The notes: generated by a model from the sequence alone, not told the origin. DNA of 64,000 nt from DATMNI01 sp035570275 (GCA_035570275.1 DATMNI010000093.1:42602-106601), one strand, 5' to 3'. Shown: positions 50,982 through 59,537, counted from the first letter of the stretch. Made by a program: numbers and translations.

Positions 50982-52094
50982 GTGCCTCTGGTCCCTCCAT
51001 ACATCGAATCCCTGCGGCCTTACGAGGCTGGCCGTACCATCGATTCGGTGCGGCGGCAGTATGGTCTCGCCCATGTCGCCAAACTGGCATCCAACGAGAA
51101 TCCACTGGGCGCCTCGCCCAAAGCCATCGAGGCCGTGACCCGCGAGATTGGCGGGCTGAACCTGTATCCTGATGGCGGCCTGCGCCTGCGCGAGATGCTG
51201 GCCGGCGAGTACGATGTCGGGGTGGAAAATGTCATCGCCGGCAGCGGTTCTGAAGGCATCATGTCCAACATCATCCGCACGTTCCTGTGCGATGACGATG
51301 AGGTGCTCACCACCGAAGCTGCCTTTATTGGATTCCAGGTACTGGCGCGTTCGCGCGGGGTGCAGTACCGCACCGTTCCCTACGATAACTGGCATTACGA
51401 CCTGCCCGCCCTGGCCGCGCAGATCAACGCCAACACCAAGATCGTCTATCTGGCCAACCCCAATAATCCCACGGGCACCATCTTCACCAGGCAGCAGTTC
51501 GACCAGTTCTACAGGCACGTGCCGGAGCGCGTGTTGATCATTCTGGACGAAGCCTATTTCGAATACGCCAAGGATAATCCGCGCTACCCCGATTCGATGC
51601 ACTACCGCTACGATAACGTGATCACGCTGCGCACGTTTTCGAAGATCTACGGGCTGGCGGGCGCGCGCATCGGGTATGGCTTCGCGCACCAGGAACTGAT
51701 CCGAAACCTGCTGAAGGTGAAGCTGCCGTTCGAGCCCTCCACGCCCGCGCAGGCCGCCGGGATCGGGGCGCTCGCGGACAAGGAATTCCTGCACCGCTCG
51801 CTGGAACTCAACGCCCGTGGACTCCGCACCCTTACCGAAGGACTGCGGAGTCTGGGCCTGACGGTGGTTCCCTCGCAGGCGAATTTCGTGATGACCGTTC
51901 TGCCCTCGGCCGAGGACGCCGTCCGCGTTTTCGAAGAACTGCTGGCGCAGGGCGTGGTGGTTCGTCCGCTGGCGGCCTTCGGGTTGCCGAACTGCCTGCG
52001 CATTTCGACCGGCACGGACGAGGACAACGAGCTTTGTGTCAACGCATTGAGGAGAAGTTATGCCGCAAGTCTTGGAGCATCCCACTGCCCTTGA
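50982..52094 (+). CDS. HisC-like aminotransferase, probably aromatic
   Basis: A 370-residue class-I/II PLP aminotransferase of the HisC subgroup: KLASNENPLGASPKA, NVIAGSGSEGIMSNIIRTFL, YLANPNNPTGTIFTR, LIILDEAYFEYAKDNP and the PLP lysine K221 in TFSKIYGLAGARIGY, with the substrate arginine near the C-terminus in LRISTGT. By itself it could be histidinol-phosphate aminotransferase. Its last 35 bases overlap the HPPD gene, which favours a role as aromatic aminotransferase making 4-hydroxyphenylpyruvate from tyrosine. The start is a GTG at 50982 with AGGAG close upstream. The frame continues upstream into repeat A2. Confidence 0.82.
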   Translation: MPLVPPYIESLRPYEAGRTIDSVRRQYGLAHVAKLASNENPLGASPKAIEAVTREIGGLNLYPDGGLRLREMLAGEYDVGVENVIAGSGSEGIMSNIIRTFLCDDDEVLTTEAAFIGFQVLARSRGVQYRTVPYDNWHYDLPALAAQINANTKIVYLANPNNPTGTIFTRQQFDQFYRHVPERVLIILDEAYFEYAKDNPRYPDSMHYRYDNVITLRTFSKIYGLAGARIGYGFAHQELIRNLLKVKLPFEPSTPAQAAGIGALADKEFLHRSLELNARGLRTLTEGLRSLGLTVVPSQANFVMTVLPSAEDAVRVFEELLAQGVVVRPLAAFGLPNCLRISTGTDEDNELCVNALRRSYAASLGASHCP

Positions 52095-53187
52095 AATGGA
52101 TTTCCTTCCGCTCAACGGCACCGACTATATCGAGTTCTGGGTCGGCAACGCCCGCCAGGCCGCGCACTATTATCGCGCGGCTTTCGGGTTCCGCCTGGCT
52201 GCCTATCGCGGCCCGGAGACCGGCGTGCGCGACCGGGCATCCTACGTCCTGGTGCAGGACAAGATTCGCTTCGTGCTGACCACGCCGCTGCAGCCCGATC
52301 ACGCGATCGCCGATCACATTCGCCTTCACGGCGATGGCGTCCGCGATATCGCCCTATGGGTGGATGACGCCGAAGCCGCGTGGCGCGAGACTACCAGGCG
52401 CGGCGCTCGCAGCGCCCGCGAGCCGGAAACGCTGCGCGACGAGCACGGCGAAGTGCGAATCTCCGCCATTGCCATTTATGGCGATACCATCCATACCTTC
52501 GTGGAGCGGCGCAATTACAGCGGAGCCTTTCTGCCCGGTTTTACGGCGGTGGAAAAGGAGGATGTAGTTTCCCAGCCGGTGGGCCTGAAGTACATCGACC
52601 ACACGGTGGGTAATGTGGGCCTGGGAGAGATGAACCGCTGGGTGGATTTCTACCGTGACGTGATGGGCTTCCGCATGTTCAAGCACTTCGACGACAGCGA
52701 TATCTCGACCGAGTATTCGGCTCTGATGTCGAAGGTGATGTCGAACGGCAACGAGCGCGTCAAGTTCCCGCTGAACGAGCCGGCGCCCGGCAAGCGCAAG
52801 TCGCAGATCGACGAGTACCTGGAGTATTACCACGGCCCCGGCGTGCAACATATCGCCATGGCGACGGATCACATCATTCAGACTGTGACGGCGCTGCGGC
52901 GGCAAGGCGTGGACTTTCTGCGCGTGCCATCGACTTACTATGACGACTTACTGGCCCGCACCGGCCCCATTGACGAACCGATTGCCCAACTCAAAGACCT
53001 TGGCATCCTGGTGGACCGGGACGACGAAGGCTACATGCTGCAGATCTTCACGCGCCCGGTGGAAGACCGGCCGACGGTGTTCTACGAAGTGATTCAGCGG
53101 AAGGGGAGCCGGAGTTTCGGAAAGGGGAACTTCAAGGCGCTGTTTGAGGCCGTCGAGCGGGAGCAGGCGAGGCGGGGGAATTTGTAA
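52060..53187 (+). CDS. hppD: 4-hydroxyphenylpyruvate dioxygenase
   Basis: A 375-residue enzyme with two vicinal-oxygen-chelate domains. The iron ligands are H181 (YIDHTVGNV), H264 (GVQHIAMATDHI) and E343 (FYEVIQRKG). It converts 4-hydroxyphenylpyruvate to homogentisate in tyrosine breakdown. The ATG lies 35 bases inside the preceding aminotransferase gene, so translation is coupled. No homogentisate dioxygenase is in the window; the final motif SRSFGKGNFKALFEAVE is typical of HPPD. Confidence 0.95.
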   Translation: MPQVLEHPTALEMDFLPLNGTDYIEFWVGNARQAAHYYRAAFGFRLAAYRGPETGVRDRASYVLVQDKIRFVLTTPLQPDHAIADHIRLHGDGVRDIALWVDDAEAAWRETTRRGARSAREPETLRDEHGEVRISAIAIYGDTIHTFVERRNYSGAFLPGFTAVEKEDVVSQPVGLKYIDHTVGNVGLGEMNRWVDFYRDVMGFRMFKHFDDSDISTEYSALMSKVMSNGNERVKFPLNEPAPGKRKSQIDEYLEYYHGPGVQHIAMATDHIIQTVTALRRQGVDFLRVPSTYYDDLLARTGPIDEPIAQLKDLGILVDRDDEGYMLQIFTRPVEDRPTVFYEVIQRKGSRSFGKGNFKALFEAVEREQARRGNL

Positions 53188-53226
53188 CACGGGCCTGGTG
53201 GCCTGTGTTCTTGGATGCGAGGCGCG

Positions 53227-53571
53227 TCACTCTTCGACGTTGCCGGAGCGCTTCACATTTGCCTCGCAGTCCTTGGCGATGTTCCAAGCGCCGCGCTTGT
53301 TTTGTCCCAGGAGGCAATATTCGCTCTTGAAGTACCCAGGCCTCAGAATCGGAATCAGGAACGTCGCCCCCTCCAGGGACTTCTCGATGCGCGCTTCCCA
53401 CTCGTGCCCCCAGTTGAGATGTTCCCGGTCTACGAAGATGGGAAAGTCTTCGCCGGAGTACAGGCGCACTTCGCCCGACAGCCGCATGGCGAACTCGCGG
53501 AGCTTGCCTTGCTCGTGTTCGTCGTCATTGTTCGCGTAACTCAGGAATGCCAGCGGGGTCTTGTGTGCCAT
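53227..53571 (-). CDS. TIR-domain protein, truncated and lacking the usual glutamate
   Basis: A 114-residue single-domain protein resembling bacterial TIR domains: LAFLSYANNDDEHEQGKLREF, FPIFVDREHLNWGHEWEARIEKSLEGATFLIPILRPGYFKSEYC, seen in parts. Relatives usually continue as SE.CR.E.. with the glutamate of NAD-cleaving TIRs; here the run is SEYCLLGQNKRGAWN, so this residue is missing and the last helix and strand are replaced by an unrelated tail. It is probably a remnant or an inactive partner. It is convergent with hppD and in the same direction as the deoxyribosyltransferase-like gene. Confidence 0.6.
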   Translation of the reverse strand: MAHKTPLAFLSYANNDDEHEQGKLREFAMRLSGEVRLYSGEDFPIFVDREHLNWGHEWEARIEKSLEGATFLIPILRPGYFKSEYCLLGQNKRGAWNIAKDCEANVKRSGNVEE

Positions 53572-53643
53572 CGCTCAGAAAGACCCAGTCTACAGCAGTG
53601 TCCAGCTACGCCGGTGGCGGGGTCCCGAGCCGTGATGGCGACA

Positions 53644-53684
53644 GGCGGATTGCCAATCCGCCGCAGGTTACCAACCTGCCCCAC
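53644..53684 (+). repeat. Double-hairpin core repeat, copy A3
   Basis: 41 bases: GGCGGATTGCCAATCCGCC followed by GCAGGTTACCAACCTGC and CCCAC. Compared with A2 the second stem has G-T-T/A-A-C in place of C-T-T/A-A-G, a compensated change. Its right end provides the final codons and TAA stop of the minus-strand gene at 53668. Confidence 0.85.
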
Positions 53685-54030
53685 GCGGGATTTGCGCCAG
53701 ACTGGTGTAAATCTTCAATCCAAGGCTCTGGCCGACCCGCACCATTTCATCGGCGCCAGTGGATGGGCCCCCAACCCGCAGCACTCCATCGCACTTTTCC
53801 AAGAGCCGAATCGCGATCGGATGGAAGATCTCATTGAAGCCTGCATCGCCAATCTCTTTGGACCCCGCCAGCCCAACCAGGGGCAGCGCCAGCCACTCGC
53901 CCAAAATAGGGATGTGGCCCGCGCGGAATATGGGCAGGGCGTATGACTCCATCTCTTGCACGTTCGCCCTGATCAAGGCCGGATCGTCATTCGTGCCGGA
54001 GCGGTATGGGCCGGCAATCAGGATCATCAT
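53668..54030 (-). CDS. Nucleoside 2-deoxyribosyltransferase-like protein
   Basis: A 120-residue small Rossmann-like protein: MILIAGPYRSGTNDDPALIRANVQEMESYALPIFRAGHIPILGEWLALPL, HPIAIRLLEKCDGVLRVGGPSTGADEMVRVGQSLGLKIY, seen in parts. The order AGPYR, acidic middle, then GGPSTGAD matches nucleoside deoxyribosyltransferase/DUF4406-type proteins, which cleave or bind nucleosides. The final residues PRGAGW and the TAA stop are contributed by repeat A3, so the original C-terminus may be lost. Repeat A4 lies just upstream. The start at 54030 (MMILIAG) is chosen from the family N-terminus. Confidence 0.6.
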   Translation of the reverse strand: MMILIAGPYRSGTNDDPALIRANVQEMESYALPIFRAGHIPILGEWLALPLVGLAGSKEIGDAGFNEIFHPIAIRLLEKCDGVLRVGGPSTGADEMVRVGQSLGLKIYTSLAQIPRGAGW

Positions 54031-54117
54031 CGATCTGGTTGAATCTGGTGTCACCTTATTCCTTTCTGGTTCGGGTGCCGGCTGCGCTCACGCACGCGCT
54101 CGCTTCCGCATCGCGCG

Positions 54118-54158
54118 GGCGGATTAACAATCCGCCGCAGAATACCATTCTGCCCCAC
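54118..54158 (+). repeat. Double-hairpin core repeat, copy A4
   Basis: 41 bases in the same orientation as A3: GGCGGATTAACAATCCGCC followed by GCAGAATACCATTCTGC and CCCAC. The second stem has A-A-T/A-T-T in place of C-T-T/A-A-G, again compensated on both sides. Confidence 0.85.
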
Positions 54159-54221
54159 AATCGGCGGACCGCCGCATGCGACAATCTTAGATGATTGCGG
54201 CCAGCCGCACGAATGATTGCC

Positions 54222-54602
54222 ATGAAAATGCACCCTCGTTGGTTACTGAGCCTGGTTGTACCATGTTTGCTGTTTGGCTACGACGACGCCACGCTCAAGC
54301 CGATCACCATAGTCGGTACCGTGGTAGACACGGGCTGCTACATGGTTCACGACGGAATTGGGCAAGACCACGCCGGCTGCGCCACAGAGTGCGCGAAGAA
54401 GGGCATACCTCTGGCGATCTTGGATGACAGCGGCAAAGTGTACCTTCCGCTGGGCGCGAACCACAAAAATCCGAATACCCAACTCATGCCATTCATCGAG
54501 AAAAAGGTGAAGGTCACGGGAACGTCCATCGAGCGGGGCGGCCTGTCCGGTATCGCGATCAAGACCGTCGAGTTAGCCAAGACCGGAGAGGCAGCCAAAT
54601 AG
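54222..54602 (+). CDS. Small exported Cys-rich protein
   Basis: A 126-residue protein: export signal MHPRWLLSLVVPCLLFGY, then a compact domain PITIVGTVVDTGCYMVHDGIGQDHAGCATECAKKGIPLAILDDSGKVYLPLG, read in segments, with three cysteines (GCYM, GCATEC). The 'DTGCYM ... C..CAKKG.PL.IL' pattern occurs in small periplasmic proteins of unknown role. It is convergent with the YcnI-like copper protein, eight bases apart, so a metal-related role is possible but only suggested by position. The start at 54222 is one of three clustered in-frame ATGs. Confidence 0.6.
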   Translation: MKMHPRWLLSLVVPCLLFGYDDATLKPITIVGTVVDTGCYMVHDGIGQDHAGCATECAKKGIPLAILDDSGKVYLPLGANHKNPNTQLMPFIEKKVKVTGTSIERGGLSGIAIKTVELAKTGEAAK

Positions 54603-54609
54603 CATCGTT

Positions 54610-55071
54610 TTACTTGGGCTTCACCTGTGTGACCGGAGCCGGGGTGCGGGATCCCGCCGGCCCAGTCCATTGGGATTTGGTGCCGTCCGTGTATACCTGA
54701 ATCACTTTCCAGACCAGCTTCGTTTGCTCACTCGGGTTGCGGGCTTGCAAACCAAACTCCGCGATGTCGTTGGGAGCAATACTTCCACCGCTCCAAACGG
54801 CCGCTACGATCTTACCGGATGGGTCCTTCTTGACCTCGATTTTCCATCCCTCCTTCGGGTCCACGGAGATCACTTCGGCCGCCGCCGGGAACTCGGCCTC
54901 CATGCGCACGGTCGGGATATTCTTTTCGTTGGGGACCCGCATGGTGTACTTTTGGGTGGCGCCGGCGGCCGACTCTTTCGGCAGAACGGCAACGTGCGCC
55001 TGGGTCATGGCGGCGCTTAGGGCAATGCAGAGCAGGAGCCGCGACGATAAGGATTTCCTCTTTTTAAACAT
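54610..55071 (-). CDS. YcnI-like (DUF1775) copper-binding exported protein
   Basis: A 153-residue exported protein. The signal peptide ends at TQA, giving a mature N-terminus HVAVLPKESAAGATQKYTMRVPNEK; that terminal histidine, with a Trp (GWKIEV), is the copper-binding feature of YcnI-type domains. EFPAAAEVISVDPKEGWKIE and WSGGSIAPNDIAEFGLQARNP are the family signature. The protein ends in a Pro/Thr-rich tail. Usual partners such as PCuAC or CopD are not adjacent. GGGAG lies ten bases before ATG 55071. Confidence 0.82.
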   Translation of the reverse strand: MFKKRKSLSSRLLLCIALSAAMTQAHVAVLPKESAAGATQKYTMRVPNEKNIPTVRMEAEFPAAAEVISVDPKEGWKIEVKKDPSGKIVAAVWSGGSIAPNDIAEFGLQARNPSEQTKLVWKVIQVYTDGTKSQWTGPAGSRTPAPVTQVKPK

Positions 55072-55216
55072 TTGACATTCTCTCCCTGGCAGCCGGCGCC
55101 GGTTCATTTGTTCTGCCATCACAGAGTGTAATTCAACCGGCGGTTGGCCGTTGACGTCTACCTCGTCTGACGATATAGTGGATAACGACCTAGTACAGGG
55201 GGGAAGGGAAAACGCG

Positions 55217-55567
55217 ATGCCTGAGTCGCACGGGCCGCTGACGGCGGCGATGTTTAACGTGATGCTGGCGCTGGCGGATGGCGAAAAGCATGGGTACGCC
55301 ATTCTCAAGGAAGTGGAAGAGCACACGGCGGGCGAGGTGCAGCTCAGCACTGGAACGCTGTACGGGATTGTCAAGCGGTTGTTGGCCGAAGGTTTGATCG
55401 CCGAGGTGCGGCGCCGGCCGGCCATCGAAAACGACGACCAGCGGCGGCGGTATTACCGGCTCACCGATAGCGGGCGCCTGATGGCGGTGGGCGAAGCCGA
55501 ACGCCTGGAAAAGCTGATCGCACGCGCCCGGGGCAAACGGCTCTTGAAGGCGTTCAAGCCCGCGTAA
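55217..55567 (+). CDS. PadR-family transcriptional regulator (pair 3)
   Basis: A 116-residue PadR protein: PLTAAMFNVMLALADGEKHGYAILKEVEEHTAGEVQLSTGTLYGIVKRL, seen in parts, then RRYYRLTDSGRLMAVGEAERLEKL. Subfamily-1-like winged helix with a C-terminal basic stretch. GGGAAGGGAA precedes ATG 55217 by six bases. It lies 41 bp upstream of the permease gene, which it presumably controls. Confidence 0.85.
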   Translation: MPESHGPLTAAMFNVMLALADGEKHGYAILKEVEEHTAGEVQLSTGTLYGIVKRLLAEGLIAEVRRRPAIENDDQRRRYYRLTDSGRLMAVGEAERLEKLIARARGKRLLKAFKPA

Positions 55568-55608
55568 GAGCCAGTGTACAGACCCGTTGCAGAGTCTGAG
55601 GAGGGGAA

Positions 55609-58254
55609 GTGGCCATAACCAAGGAACCATTCGCGGACCGGTTTTACAGCAGCCTGTTGCGCATTCTGCCGTTCGACTTCCGGAGCGAGTTCGGGGACGA
55701 CATGGAGGAGACGTTTCGCGAGCAGCGGGCGGCGGGCGCCCGGCGCGGGTCAGTCGCGTTGCTGAAGATGTGGTGGGCCACCATCGTGGACATCGTGCGG
55801 ATGGCGCCGCGGGAACACGTGAGCGTGCTCGCGCAGGACACACGGTACGCGCTGCGCATGATGCGCCAAAATCGCGGGTATACGCTGGCGGCGGTGACGA
55901 TTCTGGGGCTGGGGATTGGCGCCAACACCTCGATTTTCAGCGTGGTGAACTCGGTGTTGCTGAAGCCGCTGCCTTACACGGATGGCGACGGCCTGGTGGT
56001 GATCCGTCAGCACGGAGCCAAACCCGGCCTGGACGACATGCGGTTTTCGGTGGCGGAGGTGAGCGACTATCGCCAGCAGAACCGCACGCTGAGCGGCCTG
56101 GCGGAGTACCACGGCATGACGTTCACACTGCTGGGCAGCCAGGAGCCGCATCGCGTTCGGACCGGAGTGGTCTCGGCGGGCTTCTTCGACCTGTTCGGTG
56201 TAAAGCCGCTGCTGGGCCGGACTTTTCAGCCGGATGAGGAGAAGGCGGGCGCGCCGCCGGTGCTGATTCTGAGTTACGAGTTCTGGAAGACGGTGGAGAG
56301 GGGCGACCCGAACATCATCGGACGGAAGTATCAGATGAACGACCGGGTGCACGTGGTGATTGGGGTGCTGCCGCCGATTCCGCAGTATCCCAACGAGAAC
56401 GACGTGTACATGACCACGACATCGTGTCCCTCCCGCTCTTCGGCGGGTTTCATTGCCAACCGGAAAGCGCGCATGATGAGCGTCTTCGGGCGGCTCAAAC
56501 CAGGGGTGACGCCCGAGCAGGCGCGCGCCGATCTGGCCGTGGTGGCGAAGCGAATGGAGCACGACAACCCGGACACCTACACCGGCACGCTGGGGTATGG
56601 CGTTTCGGCCGCGGAACTGCGCGGCGAGTTGACGCACAACGCGCGCCCGGTGCTGCTGGTGCTGCTGGGGGCGGCGGCATTCGTGCTGCTGATCGCGTGC
56701 GCCAATGTGGCTAATCTGATTCTGGCGCGGATGGCTCGGCGTCAAAAGGAACTGGTAATCCGCACGGCCATGGGCGCCGGCAGCGGACGCCTGCTGCGGC
56801 AGTTGCTGACCGAGAGTCTGATCATGGCCCTGCTGGCTGCGGGCGTAGGTCTGGGATTTGCATACCTCAGTCTGGAACTGCTGACGAAGTTCGCGGGCGA
56901 ATTCACGCCGCGCGCCCGCGAGATTGCGATCGATCGATGGGTGCTGCTGTTCGCGGTGGCCTGCGCCAGCGCGACCACGGTGGTGTGCGGCTCACTGGCG
57001 GCCCTCTACGCGCGCGGCAACGTGGCCCGCGGGCTGAAGGAGAACGGCGACCAGGCGGCTCCGGCAGCCCGGCGCAGCCTGCTGCGCAACGCGTTGATCG
57101 CGGCGCAGGTGGCGTTTTCGTACGTGCTGCTGGTGGGCGCGGGGCTGATGGTGCACAGCCTGATCGAGTTGCAGAAGGTGGACCCGGGCTTCGTGCCGCA
57201 GCGGGTGTTCGCGGTGGGGTACGATCTGAACTGGTCCAAGTACCGGGAGGATTCGCAATACCAGTCGTTCTCCAACCGGCTGCTGGAAAAGGTTCGGTCA
57301 CAGCCGGGCGTACTTCAGGTGGCGGTGTCGTCGAGTTTCCCCATGGACCCGGATCTGCGCGGAAGTTTCGCCGCGCGGTTATACGTGGAAGGCGACGCGC
57401 GGCCCGAGTCGGAACTGCCACCGGTGAAATCGCTGCGCTTCGGCACGCCCGATTATTTCAAGACGCTGGGAATTCCGCTGGTTGCCGGCAGAACCTTCCT
57501 GGACTCGGACAGCGCCGATGCGCCGCCGGTGGCAGTGATCAATCGCGCGTTGGCCGATCGGGTCTGGCGCCGGGAAGATCCGTTGGGCAAGCGGATCTCG
57601 CTGAACGGCAGGGACTGGTTCAAGATTGTGGGCGTGGTGGGCGATGTGAAGGAATTCGGGCCGAGCCACGACACACCGTATCAGGTGTATGGGGCCATCG
57701 CGCAGAGCCCGATGTACGCGGGAACCCTGCTGGTGCGAACCGCGGCCGATCCGGCGGCGATGACGGGGCTGGTGCGCCGGGCGGTGCTGAGTCTGGACCC
57801 GGAAACCGCCATCGCGCACGTGGAGACGCTGGAGCAGGCGCGGGAGGATTCGTTGGCTTCGCCCCAGATCGCCACCCGGCTGTTCGGGCTGTTTGCCGTA
57901 CTGGCGCTGGTGATTGCCGCTGCCGGGATTGGTTCGATGCTGGCGCTATGGGTGCGGCAGCGGATGCGCGAGATCGGGATTCGGATGGCGCTGGGCGCGA
58001 GACCGGGGGACATTCTGCGCACCGTGGTTCGACAGGGAATGGTGCTGGTGCTGGTGGGCCTGGGGTGCGGGATGGCCGGTGCGCTGGCGCTGACGCGGCT
58101 GATGCAGACGCTGTTATTCGCGGTGACCCCGACCGACGCGGCCACGTTCGCGGCGGTGACGGTGCTGCTGCCGGGGGCGGCGCTGCTGGCTTGTTATGTG
58201 CCGGCGAGGCGGGCGGCGCGGATCGATCCGCAGGTGGCTCTAAGGTGCGAGTGA
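55609..58254 (+). CDS. ADOP-type ABC transporter permease (pair 3)
   Basis: An 881-residue orphan permease with two MacB/FtsX units. The prefix domain here is the short 'FDFRSEFGDDMEETFREQR' type, different from pairs 1 and 2. Then the first helix YTLAAVTILGLGIGANTSIF, a periplasmic domain, AAAFVLLIACANVANLILARMARRQ, a second periplasmic domain, and a final block with a helix at LALVIAAAGIGSMLALW, ending IDPQVALRCE. The GTG start at 55609 follows GAGGAGGGGAA. Substrate unknown. Confidence 0.9.
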   Translation: MAITKEPFADRFYSSLLRILPFDFRSEFGDDMEETFREQRAAGARRGSVALLKMWWATIVDIVRMAPREHVSVLAQDTRYALRMMRQNRGYTLAAVTILGLGIGANTSIFSVVNSVLLKPLPYTDGDGLVVIRQHGAKPGLDDMRFSVAEVSDYRQQNRTLSGLAEYHGMTFTLLGSQEPHRVRTGVVSAGFFDLFGVKPLLGRTFQPDEEKAGAPPVLILSYEFWKTVERGDPNIIGRKYQMNDRVHVVIGVLPPIPQYPNENDVYMTTTSCPSRSSAGFIANRKARMMSVFGRLKPGVTPEQARADLAVVAKRMEHDNPDTYTGTLGYGVSAAELRGELTHNARPVLLVLLGAAAFVLLIACANVANLILARMARRQKELVIRTAMGAGSGRLLRQLLTESLIMALLAAGVGLGFAYLSLELLTKFAGEFTPRAREIAIDRWVLLFAVACASATTVVCGSLAALYARGNVARGLKENGDQAAPAARRSLLRNALIAAQVAFSYVLLVGAGLMVHSLIELQKVDPGFVPQRVFAVGYDLNWSKYREDSQYQSFSNRLLEKVRSQPGVLQVAVSSSFPMDPDLRGSFAARLYVEGDARPESELPPVKSLRFGTPDYFKTLGIPLVAGRTFLDSDSADAPPVAVINRALADRVWRREDPLGKRISLNGRDWFKIVGVVGDVKEFGPSHDTPYQVYGAIAQSPMYAGTLLVRTAADPAAMTGLVRRAVLSLDPETAIAHVETLEQAREDSLASPQIATRLFGLFAVLALVIAAAGIGSMLALWVRQRMREIGIRMALGARPGDILRTVVRQGMVLVLVGLGCGMAGALALTRLMQTLLFAVTPTDAATFAAVTVLLPGAALLACYVPARRAARIDPQVALRCE

Positions 58255-58484
58255 AGGGCCGCCTGTCAAGATGCTCTTGGCTCCAACCTCCCCCAACGCG
58301 ACTTTTGACCAATCATGATGCCCCGTTTATCGTTCGGGCGCTAATTGGAGCATAGCCGCTGGAGCCGCTCTCCCCGAGTGGCGCGATTACACGACCGGAG
58401 GTGGCGAACACGCCACACCAGGGGATGCAATCCGGCGGCAATCAGTTCGTCGCGAAACTTACCTTTTGTGAGACGGCCCGCCGT

Positions 58485-58856
58485 TCAGAAGATCGGCTTC
58501 AGGACCATCCGCCCGTACGCGATGAACGCCATGAGGAGACCCAGCACGCCGCTTAAGATGATGGACGTGATCTCGCCGTACTTGGCGTGCACCCAGACGA
58601 ACACGAGGCTCTCGATCATCAGGACCGTGGCGGCCACCACCGTGAGCGCCGGCTGCCAGTGGAAGGCGGCGGGGATGATCAGCCCCACCGTGCAGACGAG
58701 TTCGAGGATGCCGAGGGCCATCCAGGCTTCCCGCGGCAACGCACCAAAGGACGGGACCTGGTCCTTTACCTTGTCGAACATGAAGACCTTCATGACGCCC
58801 GACGCTCCGTACAGGAGCGCGGCGAGGACCTGCAGGACCCACAACAGGATATTCAT
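58485..58856 (-). CDS. DoxX-like membrane protein
   Basis: A 123-residue protein with four hydrophobic helices: NILLWVLQVLAALLYGASGVMK, AWMALGILELVCTVGLIIPAAF, PALTVVAATVLMIESLVFVWV and ITSIILSGVLGLLMAFIAYGRMV. This is the DoxX/DoxX-like fold; some members take part in quinone or thiosulfate chemistry, others have unknown function. GGAGGAGG six bases before ATG 58856 fixes the start. Confidence 0.8.
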   Translation of the reverse strand: MNILLWVLQVLAALLYGASGVMKVFMFDKVKDQVPSFGALPREAWMALGILELVCTVGLIIPAAFHWQPALTVVAATVLMIESLVFVWVHAKYGEITSIILSGVLGLLMAFIAYGRMVLKPIF

Positions 58857-59109
58857 CTTGGGCCTCCTCCAGGTTTCCGCGTCGGCGCGCGCAGGGCGGT
58901 TTCTCCCCGCGCGATCCACGTTCTGAGCCTGATCAAGAGGCCCAAAAAGATGCTCAGGCGTTTTTCCACAGCGATCAGCGTAACAGTTTTTGCGCCCCCT
59001 CGCCCCGTCTGGTGATGTGCCTGTACACATCAGGTCCGGCCCCGAAACTTACCCCTTTCGGGACGAGCTCCTGAGCCGCGATTCGCATCACGCCCAGGCG
59101 GGGCGATGC

Positions 59110-59505
59110 TTACGGCGCCGGCGTGGCCAGCGGCTTGCCTTTTTCCACCACGTAAACGCCGACCAGCTTGAGGGGGACGGCGCCGGTGTTGTGGGCATCG
59201 TGTTTGGCGCCGGCCGGGACTACGAAACCATCGCCGGCTTTGACCTTGCGCGTGGGCTGGCCTTCCACCAGTATTTCGCCTTCGCCTTCGAGGACGTAGC
59301 TGATCTCGTCACCGGGATGGGTGTGGCGGCCGGCGCGGGATTCGGGAGCGATCTCCACGCGCGCGATCACGGCCTCGCGGCCGGGCACCGAGACATCGGC
59401 TTTATGCACTACGGTACGTTGGACGCCGGTGTTTTGGGAGAGCAGCACGCCGGCTGAGGCGGCTGCGAGAATCAGGGCAAGGGACTGCCAGCGGATCGGT
59501 TGCAT
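59110..59505 (-). CDS. Exported cupin-domain protein
   Basis: A 131-residue single-cupin protein with an N-terminal export signal (LALILAAASAGVLLS). Cupin motif 1 is GRHTHPGDEISYVLEGEGEI and motif 2 is PAGAKHDAHNTG, with three or four His/Glu metal ligands. Such small periplasmic cupins often bind a metal and a small molecule; the ligand is unknown. GAGGAG six bases before ATG 59505 sets the start; an ATG at 59532 is also in frame. Confidence 0.82.
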   Translation of the reverse strand: MQPIRWQSLALILAAASAGVLLSQNTGVQRTVVHKADVSVPGREAVIARVEIAPESRAGRHTHPGDEISYVLEGEGEILVEGQPTRKVKAGDGFVVPAGAKHDAHNTGAVPLKLVGVYVVEKGKPLATPAP

Positions 59506-59537
59506 AGGGTACTCCTCGACTGAGCGTAGCATCGCAT

